Positions 35,164 through 42,704 of a stretch of DNA of 64,000 nucleotides are shown here, piece by piece (positions within the stretch are counted from its first letter, which is position 1; every line of letters starts with the position of its first letter). The notes under the pieces are model-generated. The model saw only the letters and a list, made by a program, of their open reading frames with translations. It was not told the origin of the DNA and did not search any database. Made by a program: the position numbers and the translations under genes. The stretch comes from Mesorhizobium sp. Pch-S (GTDB lineage: Bacteria > Pseudomonadota > Alphaproteobacteria > Rhizobiales > Rhizobiaceae). Location of the stretch: assembly GCF_004136315.1 (NCBI RefSeq), contig NZ_CP029562.1, forward strand, positions 5,293,501 through 5,357,500, given 5' to 3'.

Positions 35164-35925
35164 CTAGGCTTTCCGTCCAGTTTCCCGTCTGTATCTTGCA
35201 ACCCAATCGCTGCTTGTCGCATCGGCCAGCCTGGCTGTGCCGACCTTGACGGTCCTGGCAAGTACGGGATCCCTGCCGAGACCAGACAGTACTTTCGACA
35301 GAGCAAGTTGCGGGTCGTCAGACATTGTCTCGTATGTCAGTCGCAGCGGTTCGATGGCGCGCGATCTGAAGAAATTGGCCCAGGATGCATCGTCTTCTTC
35401 CAGCTCCCTGACAGTCTGGGCGATCTGGCCGCCATCGTAGGCGACGGGCCGTGGCGTTTCTTCGCCCTCGAGTACGGTACCGTCGCTGTTCCTGTGCCAC
35501 AGGCCGCTCTGCCGGGCACGGATCAGGGAGACCGCCTGCGCAACCTTGTCCAGGCGCGAGAGGTGGATGTAGAGCGTCGGCCCGAAGGTTTCCTCCAGCC
35601 TTGCCGCCACGTCCGCCTTGCCGCCGGCGATGTTGTCCAGTCGTCGTGACGCGCCGGCGACACTGGCCCACATCAGGCGCAGGCCGAAAGTCCCGGTGTC
35701 GTTGGTGCCGACCCGCCGCATTGCCGTGACATAGGCCTTGTCGAATTGGACGTCGTCCGGGCCTCGCGCCGGCTCGACACCCCACTCCTCGGCCCACTCG
35801 GCGATGTCCTCCTGCCGGAAATAGGAATGCGGGCATCCTGCCACGCGGGTCTCGGTCAACATGCGGCAAAGCAGGGTGCTGCCTGAGCGCGGCGTGCCGC
35901 AGACGATGTAGGAGGAGAACTGCAT
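35164..35925 (-). CDS. Stf0 family sulfotransferase
   Basis: A 253-residue PAPS-dependent sulfotransferase of the Stf0 family (PF09037). The 5'-phosphosulfate loop is CGTPRSGSTLLCRML; RLMWASVAGASRRLDN, LYIHLSRLDKVAQAVSLIRARQSGLWHR and the C-terminal RLTYETMSDDP complete the fold. The mycobacterial founder sulfates trehalose; rhizobial members may sulfate glycolipids or surface sugars. The actual acceptor is unknown. The start MQFSSYIVCG (35925) fits the family; seven more residues are possible. It lies alone, convergent with rarA, at the edge of an accessory block. Confidence 0.9.
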   Translation of the reverse strand: MQFSSYIVCGTPRSGSTLLCRMLTETRVAGCPHSYFRQEDIAEWAEEWGVEPARGPDDVQFDKAYVTAMRRVGTNDTGTFGLRLMWASVAGASRRLDNIAGGKADVAARLEETFGPTLYIHLSRLDKVAQAVSLIRARQSGLWHRNSDGTVLEGEETPRPVAYDGGQIAQTVRELEEDDASWANFFRSRAIEPLRLTYETMSDDPQLALSKVLSGLGRDPVLARTVKVGTARLADATSSDWVARYRRETGRKA

Positions 35926-36003
35926 TGTCGGCGACACCTGTGGCACGGTCGCTCAGCTCGCGCGAGCTGAGCGGGAAGGCATTACCGCGACAGTGCCGGC
36001 ATG

Positions 36004-36570
36004 TCATGGGGCCAGGAGGTGCTCGAAGAGTATCTTCGTGCCGAGGCCGACGAGGGCGATGCCGCCGACGATTTCGGCATATCTGCCGAAGCGGGCGCCC
36101 AGATACCGACCCGCAAGGACACCGCCTGTCGACATCACCATGGTGGCCAGGCCGATCGCCACCGCGATCACGACGATGTTGACGTTCAGAAAGGCCAGCG
36201 AGACGCCGACAGCCATGGCATCGAGGCTTGTTCCGACCGCGGTCGCCAGCAGGCCGAACGCCGAAGGGTTGCTGATGTCTTCCTGGGTTGTGTCCTGCCG
36301 TGACAGGGCATGGATCGTCATCCTGCCGCCGACGGCGGCCAGCAGAACGAACGCAACCCAGTGATCGACCGCCTGGATATACTGGCTGGCGGCGACACCC
36401 AGCGCCCAGCCGATGAGGGGCGTCAGCATCTCGACGACGCCGAACACAAGTCCGGTTCGAAATGCCTGCGACAGGGTCGGGCGGACGGGGGAGGCGCCGC
36501 GCCCGAGCGCGGCAATCAAGGCGTCGACAGACATGCCGATCGCCAGCACGGCAATGGAAACGGGTGACAT
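36004..36570 (-). CDS. mntP: Putative manganese efflux pump MntP
   Basis: A 188-residue membrane protein with six hydrophobic segments built as two LysE-like halves, the layout of MntP (PF02659). The key acidic motifs are [14 protein letters not shown] in helix 1 and [15 protein letters not shown] in helix 4. ATG 36570 puts the first helix at the N-terminus; the longer open frame to 36762 has no support. The upstream 36571-36840 stretch carries a stem-loop (AGCTTTCCT / AGGAAAAGCT at 36609-36631) but I could not match it to a yybP-ykoY Mn2+ riboswitch. No other gene is seen there. Confidence 0.88.
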   Translation of the reverse strand: MSPVSIAVLAIGMSVDALIAALGRGASPVRPTLSQAFRTGLVFGVVEMLTPLIGWALGVAASQYIQAVDHWVAFVLLAAVGGRMTIHALSRQDTTQEDISNPSAFGLLATAVGTSLDAMAVGVSLAFLNVNIVVIAVAIGLATMVMSTGGVLAGRYLGARFGRYAEIVGGIALVGLGTKILFEHLLAP

Positions 36571-36909
36571 CGCTGATCCCGGAGTTAGGACGTTGGCCGG
36601 ACGAGTGGAGCTTTCCTGTCCAGGAAAAGCTGTCGTCACGGTCTTGCCGAGCGCCAAGGCGCCGGCCGCACCACGCGAGAACGCGAGTATGTTGATGCGG
36701 CCCCGTTTCCGGTGGCTACTCCCCGATGACCGCTGACTATCAAACGGCAGCGCTGTCGTCAATACGCTTTGAGTTTTAATTCATAATTTTCAATGGTTTA
36801 GCCTTGGCTATCTTTGCGCGATAGAGGCAAGAAACACTGCTTTGGCAAAGCGGAAAAGGTCAGGATCGGCTGGGCGTTCGAGGCCTGTCCCGCTATCCCA
36901 ATGCCGCAT

Positions 36910-36938
36910 AAAAAACCGCTCCGTTGAAACGGAGCGGT
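36910..36938 (-). terminator. Rho-independent terminator of the RidA-family gene
   Basis: A perfect 11-bp stem, ACCGCTCCGTT / AACGGAGCGGT, with a 2-nt loop (effectively 9 bp plus a tetraloop) is followed on the minus strand by TTTTTT. It sits about 33 nt after the stop of the RidA-family gene. Confidence 0.92.
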
Positions 36939-36970
36939 GGTTCGTGAAGCCGGATCCGGCGTCTGCGTTT

Positions 36971-37369
36971 TCAGGTGTTTGCGGGAATGCGTGCGATGAC
37001 CTTGATCTCGAAATCGAAGCCGGCCAGCCAGTTGACGCCGATCGCGGTCCAGTTCGGGTAGGGCGCCTTGTCGAAGATCTGGTTCTTGACTGCCATGAGG
37101 GTCTCGAACTGGTTCTCGGGGTCCGTATGGAAGGTGGTGACGTCGACAATATCATCGAACGTGCAGCCACCGGCTTTCAGTGTTGCCCTCAGGTTTTCGA
37201 AGGCCAGTTCGACCTGGCGCTTGAAATCAGGCTCGGGGGAGCCGTCGGGACGGCTGCCGACCTGACCCGAAACGAACAGCAGATCGCTGGAACGGATCGC
37301 AGCCGAATAGCCGTGGGCTTCGTAGAGAGCATGCCGGTCAGCCGGGAAAACCGGTTCGCGCTGTGCCAT
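36971..37369 (-). CDS. RidA/YjgF family protein (Rid family)
   Basis: A 132-residue protein of the Rid family, which deaminates reactive enamine/imine intermediates or related amides. YSAAIRSSDLLFVSGQVG, FENLRATLKAGGCTFDDIVDVTTFH and the C-terminal FEIKVIARIPA form the family's core. The canonical catalytic arginine of RidA (normally R105 in an xxRVxV context) is not obvious: the corresponding stretch reads GVNWLAGFDFEIKVIA, so this is probably a Rid subfamily with a different activity. Two 17-nt palindromes lie 80-140 nt upstream. A strong terminator follows. Confidence 0.88.
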   Translation of the reverse strand: MAQREPVFPADRHALYEAHGYSAAIRSSDLLFVSGQVGSRPDGSPEPDFKRQVELAFENLRATLKAGGCTFDDIVDVTTFHTDPENQFETLMAVKNQIFDKAPYPNWTAIGVNWLAGFDFEIKVIARIPANT

Positions 37370-37450
37370 GTTTTGTCCTTTTCAGGTTTTCGCGCCGTGC
37401 CGATGCAAAGGCGTGGAGCAGGGATGCATCGGTCGGCATATGCGAGATTG

Positions 37451-37510
37451 ACATACGCAGCGTATGTAAGGTTGCGCGGCGATGTTTCAATACGCATACG
37501 GCGCGTATGC
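37451..37510. promoter_or_regulatory. Pair of 17-nt palindromic operators
   Basis: ACATACG-CAG-CGTATGT spans 37451-37467 and GCATACG-GCG-CGTATGC spans 37494-37510. Both fit RCATACG-N3-CGTATGY, with centres 43 nt apart (about four helical turns). This is typical of TetR-family sites. They lie upstream of the RidA-family gene and downstream of the PhyH gene; no TetR gene is nearby. Confidence 0.75.
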
Positions 37511-37566
37511 AAACGGCGGTTCGCAATCGGGTATCCGGGGTCGCGAAGGACCCCGGATGCCCGATG

Positions 37567-38358
37567 CTAGAATGTCAGTCCGCAGGCACGGCGAATGGCG
37601 ACCTGGACCGGCGAAGGCGGCAATGCCGGATCGAACTCACCTCTGGGCTTGAGCGGCGGCTGCGCCAGGAAGCGGGGCTGCACGCCCCGATGTGGCTGTG
37701 CGGCATGCACCAGAAACGGATGGCATAGATAGACGGTGCCGGCCGCGCCGGTTGCCAGGTCGATCTCGCAAGCCTGTGTGGACGCGTAACCGTCTGCGGA
37801 AAGCTGCCTCAGTGTTGCGCCGGCCTCGCCGTACGGCAGGAGCTCGCGTGCGATGGCGGCGTGGGAGCCCCTGCGGATCCTGGTCGGCGCGTCATCGGGT
37901 CCGATATCCGAAAACAGGAACAGCATCAGCAAGGCGCGACCACTGCTCTTTACATTGGCGCGCCACTCCATGAAGTCCGGATTGCTGGTGCCAAAGCTGA
38001 CATCCACGTGCCAGCCATCGTCATCAAGGCCCTGCCTCGACGGAAAGCGGATTGGAAACGTTCCGAGCGCCGCGGGCGCATACCAGCGACCTTCTCCGAC
38101 GAGCTGGTCGTAGGCCCGGTGCAGGCAGGGGCTGTTGGCAGCTTCGACAAAAGGCGGTGATGACATCGAGCCGACGCGGATGACCGGCTTCGTCCAAGTC
38201 TCGGGTTCATCCGGCGACAGGCCGATTTCTGCCCACAGCTCGTCCCGGCATTGTCGGGCAAGGCTGCTGCTGAAGGCGTTGTCTATCCTGACGAAACCAT
38301 CGTCGATGAACTGCTGGACCTGATCGGGCGTCAGGCCGGAAAGAGCGGTTCCGGGCAT
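37567..38358 (-). CDS. Phytanoyl-CoA dioxygenase (PhyH) family protein
   Basis: A 263-residue non-haem iron(II)/2-oxoglutarate oxygenase of the PhyH family (PF05721). GLTPDQVQQFIDDGFVRIDN is the typical start. The iron ligands are visible as HVD in DDGWHVDVSFG and the distal histidine in LCHPFLVHAAQPHRG, with the 2-oxoglutarate arginine nearby (HRGVQPRFLAQPP). The substrate is not predictable. Its 5' flank (38359-38578) contains two short inverted repeats but no gene. Neighbours are RidA-family and APH-family genes in the same direction, but spacing of about 200 nt argues against one operon. Confidence 0.88.
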   Translation of the reverse strand: MPGTALSGLTPDQVQQFIDDGFVRIDNAFSSSLARQCRDELWAEIGLSPDEPETWTKPVIRVGSMSSPPFVEAANSPCLHRAYDQLVGEGRWYAPAALGTFPIRFPSRQGLDDDGWHVDVSFGTSNPDFMEWRANVKSSGRALLMLFLFSDIGPDDAPTRIRRGSHAAIARELLPYGEAGATLRQLSADGYASTQACEIDLATGAAGTVYLCHPFLVHAAQPHRGVQPRFLAQPPLKPRGEFDPALPPSPVQVAIRRACGLTF

Positions 38359-38431
38359 TGTGCGTTCTTCCTTGAGTGCCGCATTGGTGGCGGCGAGTCT
38401 GATCTGGCGGCGCGAGCACGCCGCACGCTCG

Positions 38432-38508
38432 GGTCGTTCGGAAACGACCGACAGCGTTCAGATCAGCGGGAAGAATGTGGACGTGAACATGATGCCGTAG
38501 CCTACGGC
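38432..38508. promoter_or_regulatory. Two inverted repeats upstream of the PhyH gene
   Basis: GGTCGTT-CGGA-AACGACC (38432-38449) and GCCGTAG-C-CTACGGC (38494-38508) lie 75-150 nt upstream of the PhyH start. They may be operators or a weak terminator of the APH gene transcribed in the same direction. No T-tract is present. Confidence 0.35.
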
Positions 38509-38578
38509 GTGAGCCGGGGGAATTCAAGGTTGCGTCGGGCAACAGTCGGGCGCTGCCGCTCGAAGGTGCACTAGACGG

Positions 38579-39475
38579 TTAGGTCGGGGCGATCTCCTCA
38601 CAGCGCGCCATGGCCCAGCGCAGGTCTGCCATGTCGCCGGTCGAGGCGCATTCGAAGACCTGCTGAAGCCCGATACGCAGTTGATAGCAGCGCAAGGTCT
38701 GGACATTGGTCGATAAGTCCGCGCGATGCTTTTCGAAGAAGCGCGCCTGCACTTCCATGCAGGCCAGCCAGGGGCGCCAGAAGAAGATATTGGCTACATC
38801 GTAGAGCGGATCGCCGAACAGTGCCTCGCTCCAGTCGATCACACCGGTGATGGCGAGGCCGTCGGTCAGCACATTGTTCGAGCCGAAATCGCCGTGTACC
38901 AGGCATCTGCTTTCCGGACACAGCGGAATGAGCTCCGCGAGCAGGCGCAGATGCCGGTCGATCCAGTGCCGGTCGACCGTCGATTCCTGACCTGGCCAGT
39001 CATGGTGTTGGGGATTGGCGACGGCTGCAAGGAAATCGCGCCAACTTGCGTGTCCGCCGCTGCCGCTGGCATCGAAACGACCGAAGCCCACCGTGTCGTC
39101 CAGAGGTGCATCCGCGATGGCGTGCATGACTTCGTCGACGCGGCCAACGATTGCCGGCAGTTCGGCTGGCGTCAGGTCCTGCAGGGTTTTGCCCATGACA
39201 CGCCTTGAAACGCAATAAGCATGCCCCTCTATCTCGCCGATCGACAGAATTTGTGGGATCGGCAAGCTGGCGGAAGCGAAGTGCCGATAGCAAAAGGCAT
39301 CCTTGTGAAAGCTTTCGGCCAGCCGGTTGATGCGCAGGATGAAGTCTTCATTCGCGAGCCGGATGCCGAAGACCTGCGATTCCTCGCCCTGCGATACGGA
39401 GGTCCAGGCCGAGATCGGTCCCAGGTCGCGCTGCAGGGCCGACGTTATGGCCTGGTGGGACAGTCTTGGCTTCAT
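38579..39475 (-). CDS. Aminoglycoside/hygromycin phosphotransferase-like kinase (APH family)
   Basis: A 298-residue kinase of the APH/choline kinase fold (PF01636). The catalytic loop is CLVHGDFGSNNVLTDG and the metal-binding loop GVIDWSEALFGDPLYDVANI; SWRDFLAAVANPQHHDWPGQ and YCVSRRVMGKTLQDL resemble hygromycin B 4-O-kinase (Hph). True antibiotic resistance cannot be concluded, because many soil homologues phosphorylate sugars or amino alcohols. It is divergent from a GMC oxidoreductase gene, with an inverted repeat between them, so the two may share regulation. Confidence 0.87.
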   Translation of the reverse strand: MKPRLSHQAITSALQRDLGPISAWTSVSQGEESQVFGIRLANEDFILRINRLAESFHKDAFCYRHFASASLPIPQILSIGEIEGHAYCVSRRVMGKTLQDLTPAELPAIVGRVDEVMHAIADAPLDDTVGFGRFDASGSGGHASWRDFLAAVANPQHHDWPGQESTVDRHWIDRHLRLLAELIPLCPESRCLVHGDFGSNNVLTDGLAITGVIDWSEALFGDPLYDVANIFFWRPWLACMEVQARFFEKHRADLSTNVQTLRCYQLRIGLQQVFECASTGDMADLRWAMARCEEIAPT

Positions 39476-39565
39476 GTTCCTTGCAGCGGCTCCGGTATTT
39501 CGGATCTGGCGATGCGATGCAATCAGGCAAAGTCAAAGTGGCGATGTATCCTTTTAGTTGACATT

Positions 39566-39585
39566 GTGAACCAATATAAGTTCAC
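39566..39585. promoter_or_regulatory. Inverted repeat between APH and GMC genes
   Basis: GTGAAC-CAATATAA-GTTCAC is a 6+8+6 inverted repeat lying about 60 nt upstream of the GMC start and 90 nt upstream of the APH start. A TTGACA hexamer (39558-39563) overlaps its left flank, so a bound dimer would cover a promoter. No regulator gene is adjacent. Confidence 0.55.
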
Positions 39586-39643
39586 CTTATCAACCATATT
39601 CAGCCTGCCACTCGTGCGGGCGTATCCCAGGGAGCGAGATAGC

Positions 39644-41218
39644 ATGCACATATACGACTATATCGTGGTCGGCGCAGGATCGTCCGGCTGTGTGCTTGCG
39701 AACAGGCTGGTGTCCGCCAGCAAAAGCGTACTCCTGCTCGAAGCCGGCCCCCGTGACAACACGCCCTTCATCCATGTCCCCGCCACCTTCGTGCGTGTGC
39801 TCGGAACGAAACGGACGTGGATGTATCAGACCGAGCCCGAACCAGGCGCTAACGGCCGTGTGCTGACGGTCCCACAAGGCCGCACACTGGGAGGCGGATC
39901 ATCGGTCAACGCCATGATCTATATCCGTGGGCAGGCCGAGGACTACGACGAATGGCGCCAACTCGGCTGCCGTGGCTGGGGCTATGAAGACGTCCTGCCT
40001 GTTTTTCGTCGCTGCGAGGACAACGAAACCTACTCGAATGCGTTTCACGGCGTTAGCGGGCCATTGAAGGTTTCCGAGCCACGCCACAGGCACCCGATCA
40101 GCTCCGCTTTCGTGCGGGCCGCGCAAGAGGTCGGACTGCCGTTCAACGCGGATTTCAATGGTGCTGAACAGGCTGGCGTCGGTTTCTATCAGACAACCAC
40201 GTTCGCCCAACGAAGAGGTTCGACCGCCGCGACCTATTTGAAAGCCGTGCGCAGGTCGCCACTCCTGACCCTGCGAACCGGCTGCATGGTCCACGGACTG
40301 CAGCTTGAGAACGGCGCCGCGAGCGGGGTCCGATATCGCGCGGACAATGGTGAAAGTGGCACGGCGGCAGCGAGGGAGGAGATCATCTTGTGTGCCGGGG
40401 CACTCGCCACGCCGAAGCTTCTGATGCTGTCCGGCATCGGTCCGGCATCGGAGCTGGCGGCCTTCGGTATTCCGGTCGTACGCGACCTGCCGGGGGTCGG
40501 AGAGAATTTTCAGGACCATATCACTGCGTCGGTCTACGGTATCACCGACCGGCCAATTTCGCTCAAAGGGCAGGATCGCGGCTGGCGGGCAGCCTTGAAT
40601 GCGCTGCAATATCTGTGTGGCCGCGGTGGCCTTCTCGCTTCGAACGTCGTCGAAACAGGCGGGTTTATCGATACGTCGGGTTGCGGAAGGCCTGATGTGC
40701 AGTTCCATGTCACGCCTGCCCTCGTCGGTGATGCGACGCGTCAACCGATGGAAGGTCATGGTGTTTCGATCAATCCGTGCATATTGCGACCGGTTTCCCG
40801 GGGGAAAGTGACTTTGCGGAGCGCAAAGCCGCAGGATGTCATCCGGTTCATCGGCAACAATCTGACGGCACCGGAGGATGTCGATACGCTGCTGCGCGGG
40901 GTGAAGCTGGCGCGGGCCATTCTCGCCGCGCCGTCAATGCGGGCGTTGGGCTTCAGCGAACTGACACCCGGAGAGGTCGCGGATACTGAGATGGTGTCGT
41001 ACATCCGGTCGATGGCCAAGACCGTCTACCATCCTGCCGGCACCTGCAGGATGGGTAACGACCCGCTGGCGGTGGTGGACGACCAATTGAGGGTCAGAGG
41101 GATACCGCGATTGAGGGTCGCTGATGCATCCGTCATGCCGACGCTGGTCAGTGGAAACACCAATGCACCTTGCATCATGATCGCCGAACGCTGCGCTGAT
41201 TTCATGTTGGCCGCATAG
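39644..41218 (+). CDS. GMC family FAD-dependent oxidoreductase (choline dehydrogenase-like)
   Basis: A 524-residue flavoprotein. The ADP-binding motif DYIVVGAGSSGCVLANRL is at the N-terminus, followed by the GMC signature 1 GRTLGGGSSVNAMIYIRG and signature 2 GALATPKLLMLSGIGPA. The C-terminal active-site region YHPAGTCRMG (catalytic histidine) and NTNAPCIMIAERCAD is intact. It is most similar to alcohol/choline dehydrogenase types that pass electrons to quinone. ATG 39644 has a gggagcgag ribosome site; the open frame continues upstream to 39221 but is antisense to the APH gene. No betaine aldehyde dehydrogenase gene is nearby, so a bet role is unlikely. Confidence 0.92.
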   Translation: MHIYDYIVVGAGSSGCVLANRLVSASKSVLLLEAGPRDNTPFIHVPATFVRVLGTKRTWMYQTEPEPGANGRVLTVPQGRTLGGGSSVNAMIYIRGQAEDYDEWRQLGCRGWGYEDVLPVFRRCEDNETYSNAFHGVSGPLKVSEPRHRHPISSAFVRAAQEVGLPFNADFNGAEQAGVGFYQTTTFAQRRGSTAATYLKAVRRSPLLTLRTGCMVHGLQLENGAASGVRYRADNGESGTAAAREEIILCAGALATPKLLMLSGIGPASELAAFGIPVVRDLPGVGENFQDHITASVYGITDRPISLKGQDRGWRAALNALQYLCGRGGLLASNVVETGGFIDTSGCGRPDVQFHVTPALVGDATRQPMEGHGVSINPCILRPVSRGKVTLRSAKPQDVIRFIGNNLTAPEDVDTLLRGVKLARAILAAPSMRALGFSELTPGEVADTEMVSYIRSMAKTVYHPAGTCRMGNDPLAVVDDQLRVRGIPRLRVADASVMPTLVSGNTNAPCIMIAERCADFMLAA

Positions 41219-41429
41219 ACCTGAAGTCGTGTGAACAGGCCATCCGGCGGCAATGCACTGAAAAGGTGAGTGCTATCCTCCAATTTTGCGAGATGCTGGC
41301 TGGTACGGGTTTTGTGCCGTCTTGTGCACGACAGCAATTGCGCCTATGCAGCCGTCACTGGGGTGAATGCGTCGCGGCCGAGGGCGCGGCGAAACTCTTA
41401 TAAAGGGTGGCGCCAGGCGCCAGGCTCAC

Positions 41430-42257
41430 ATGACCAAAGATCAACGCAAGGCAATCCGCAAGGCCGCCATCGCCGTCGTGCTTCTGGGGCTCGGTTTCTA
41501 TTTCATCCCGATCATCACGCTGATCTGGCTCATTTGCGGGCTCATCGATGTGCTCCGCAACAAGAAGAAGGACCAGCGGCTGTTCAGCCTTTATTTCACG
41601 GGCAACGGCATGTTCACATGGCTGCTGTCGCCCTTCAATCTGCTGGTCGACCTGATCAGCTACAAGAACTGGGGTGTGTGGAAGCTGGAGCAGTTTCCGG
41701 CCGACTACCAGCGTGAAGTCAACGAGGTGCTCAATGTCTTCAAGGAGCGCCGCAACGAGATCATCGCTGACATCGATGCCAATTTCGGGACCGGCCGGCG
41801 CGGCATGTACGTCTACCAGTGGTACGGCAAGCACAAGATCGACAACGTGCCGGAATTCAACAAGGACTTCAAATATGTGAAGACGATTGCGGTCTCTGTG
41901 TTTTCGGGCCGCGAATCGACGTCCTGGCATTTCGGTCCGCTGCGTCTCTCGCTGCGGGTGCTGTACAATCTGATTCCGGTGAACGCCGAAATCTTCGTCG
42001 AATGCCAGGATGCCAGGAACTACTGGCACGACAATCCGATGTATATCTTCGACGACACGCTGCTGCATCGCTCGGTCAACGAATATGATGGCCGCCGCTA
42101 CTGCGTCTTCATGGACGTCATCCGTCCTTCCCCGGTTCCCGGGCTCGTCGCTGGATTGCTCACCATCGTTTCGATGAGCGTCGAGCGCATCAATTCCCTG
42201 TTCTACAAGAACTGGAAGATGATCTCGTCCAGCAAAGGCAAGAAGGCCCAGGCCTAG
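41430..42257 (+). CDS. Aspartyl/asparaginyl beta-hydroxylase family protein (LpxO-like)
   Basis: A 275-residue protein. Its N-terminal hydrophobic hairpin (residues about 12-38) is followed by a 2-oxoglutarate/iron dioxygenase core of the AspH/LpxO family (PF05118). The first iron ligand is in STSWHFGPLRLSLRVLYNLI, the second in MYIFDDTLLHRSVNEYDG, and the 2-oxoglutarate arginine in RRYCVFMDVIRP. Membrane-anchored members hydroxylate lipid A acyl chains. This one could act on lipid A or another envelope lipid, but that is inferred. It has no mesorhizobial gene partner in view and lies just before crcB. Confidence 0.82.
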   Translation: MTKDQRKAIRKAAIAVVLLGLGFYFIPIITLIWLICGLIDVLRNKKKDQRLFSLYFTGNGMFTWLLSPFNLLVDLISYKNWGVWKLEQFPADYQREVNEVLNVFKERRNEIIADIDANFGTGRRGMYVYQWYGKHKIDNVPEFNKDFKYVKTIAVSVFSGRESTSWHFGPLRLSLRVLYNLIPVNAEIFVECQDARNYWHDNPMYIFDDTLLHRSVNEYDGRRYCVFMDVIRPSPVPGLVAGLLTIVSMSVERINSLFYKNWKMISSSKGKKAQA

Positions 42258-42288
42258 GCCTGGCGTCGCGCTGACGAGGAGTGGACCG

Positions 42289-42669
42289 ATGTATCATCTT
42301 CTCCTCGTGGCACTCGGCGGCGCGATCGGCGCCGCTATCCGCCATCTTTTCAATCTCGGTGCCCTCAGGGTGATCGGTCCCGGCTTTCCCTGGGGCACGA
42401 TGGCCATCAACGTCATCGGCTCCTTCATCATGGGGGCCTTCATCGAAATGCTGTCGCGCCGCTACGGTGGCGCTTCGACGGAGCTGCGCCTGTTCGTCGC
42501 CACCGGTATCCTCGGTGGCTTCACGACCTTCTCGGCCTTTTCACTGGATTTCGCCACCTTGTGGGAGCGTGGCGATGTCGTGCCGGCTGCCGGTTACGCG
42601 CTGGCGAGCGTCGTTGGCGCGATTCTGGCGCTGTTCCTCGGGCTGTGGCTCGTAAGAACGCTCGCATAG
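42289..42669 (+). CDS. crcB: Fluoride exporter CrcB/Fluc
   Basis: A 126-residue four-helix membrane protein. GGAIGAAIRHLFNL at the start, PWGTMAINVIGSFIMGAF (the conserved asparagine) and GILGGFTTFSAFSLD (Na+ and fluoride pathway residues) are typical of Fluc channels, which work as dual-topology dimers. The gap to the upstream gene is only 31 nt, so no fluoride riboswitch fits immediately before it. It precedes rluC with a 35-nt gap, as in related genomes. Confidence 0.96.
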   Translation: MYHLLLVALGGAIGAAIRHLFNLGALRVIGPGFPWGTMAINVIGSFIMGAFIEMLSRRYGGASTELRLFVATGILGGFTTFSAFSLDFATLWERGDVVPAAGYALASVVGAILALFLGLWLVRTLA

Positions 42670-42704
42670 TGCTATTGGCCCGCTTCGAACAATAAAGGCG
42701 GACC

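Noticed and set aside
36571..36760. Possible yybP-ykoY manganese riboswitch upstream of mntP
   Set aside because: A stem-loop is present, but I could not find the conserved internal loops of that riboswitch. A covariance-model search would decide.
39221..39643. Long N-terminal extension of the GMC oxidoreductase
   Set aside because: It is antisense to the APH gene. The flavin-binding motif begins at the ATG 39644, which has its own ribosome site.
41400..41425. Short direct repeat (ggcgcca twice) before the AspH-like gene
   Set aside because: It is only two units of seven bases, with no sign of an array or functional site.
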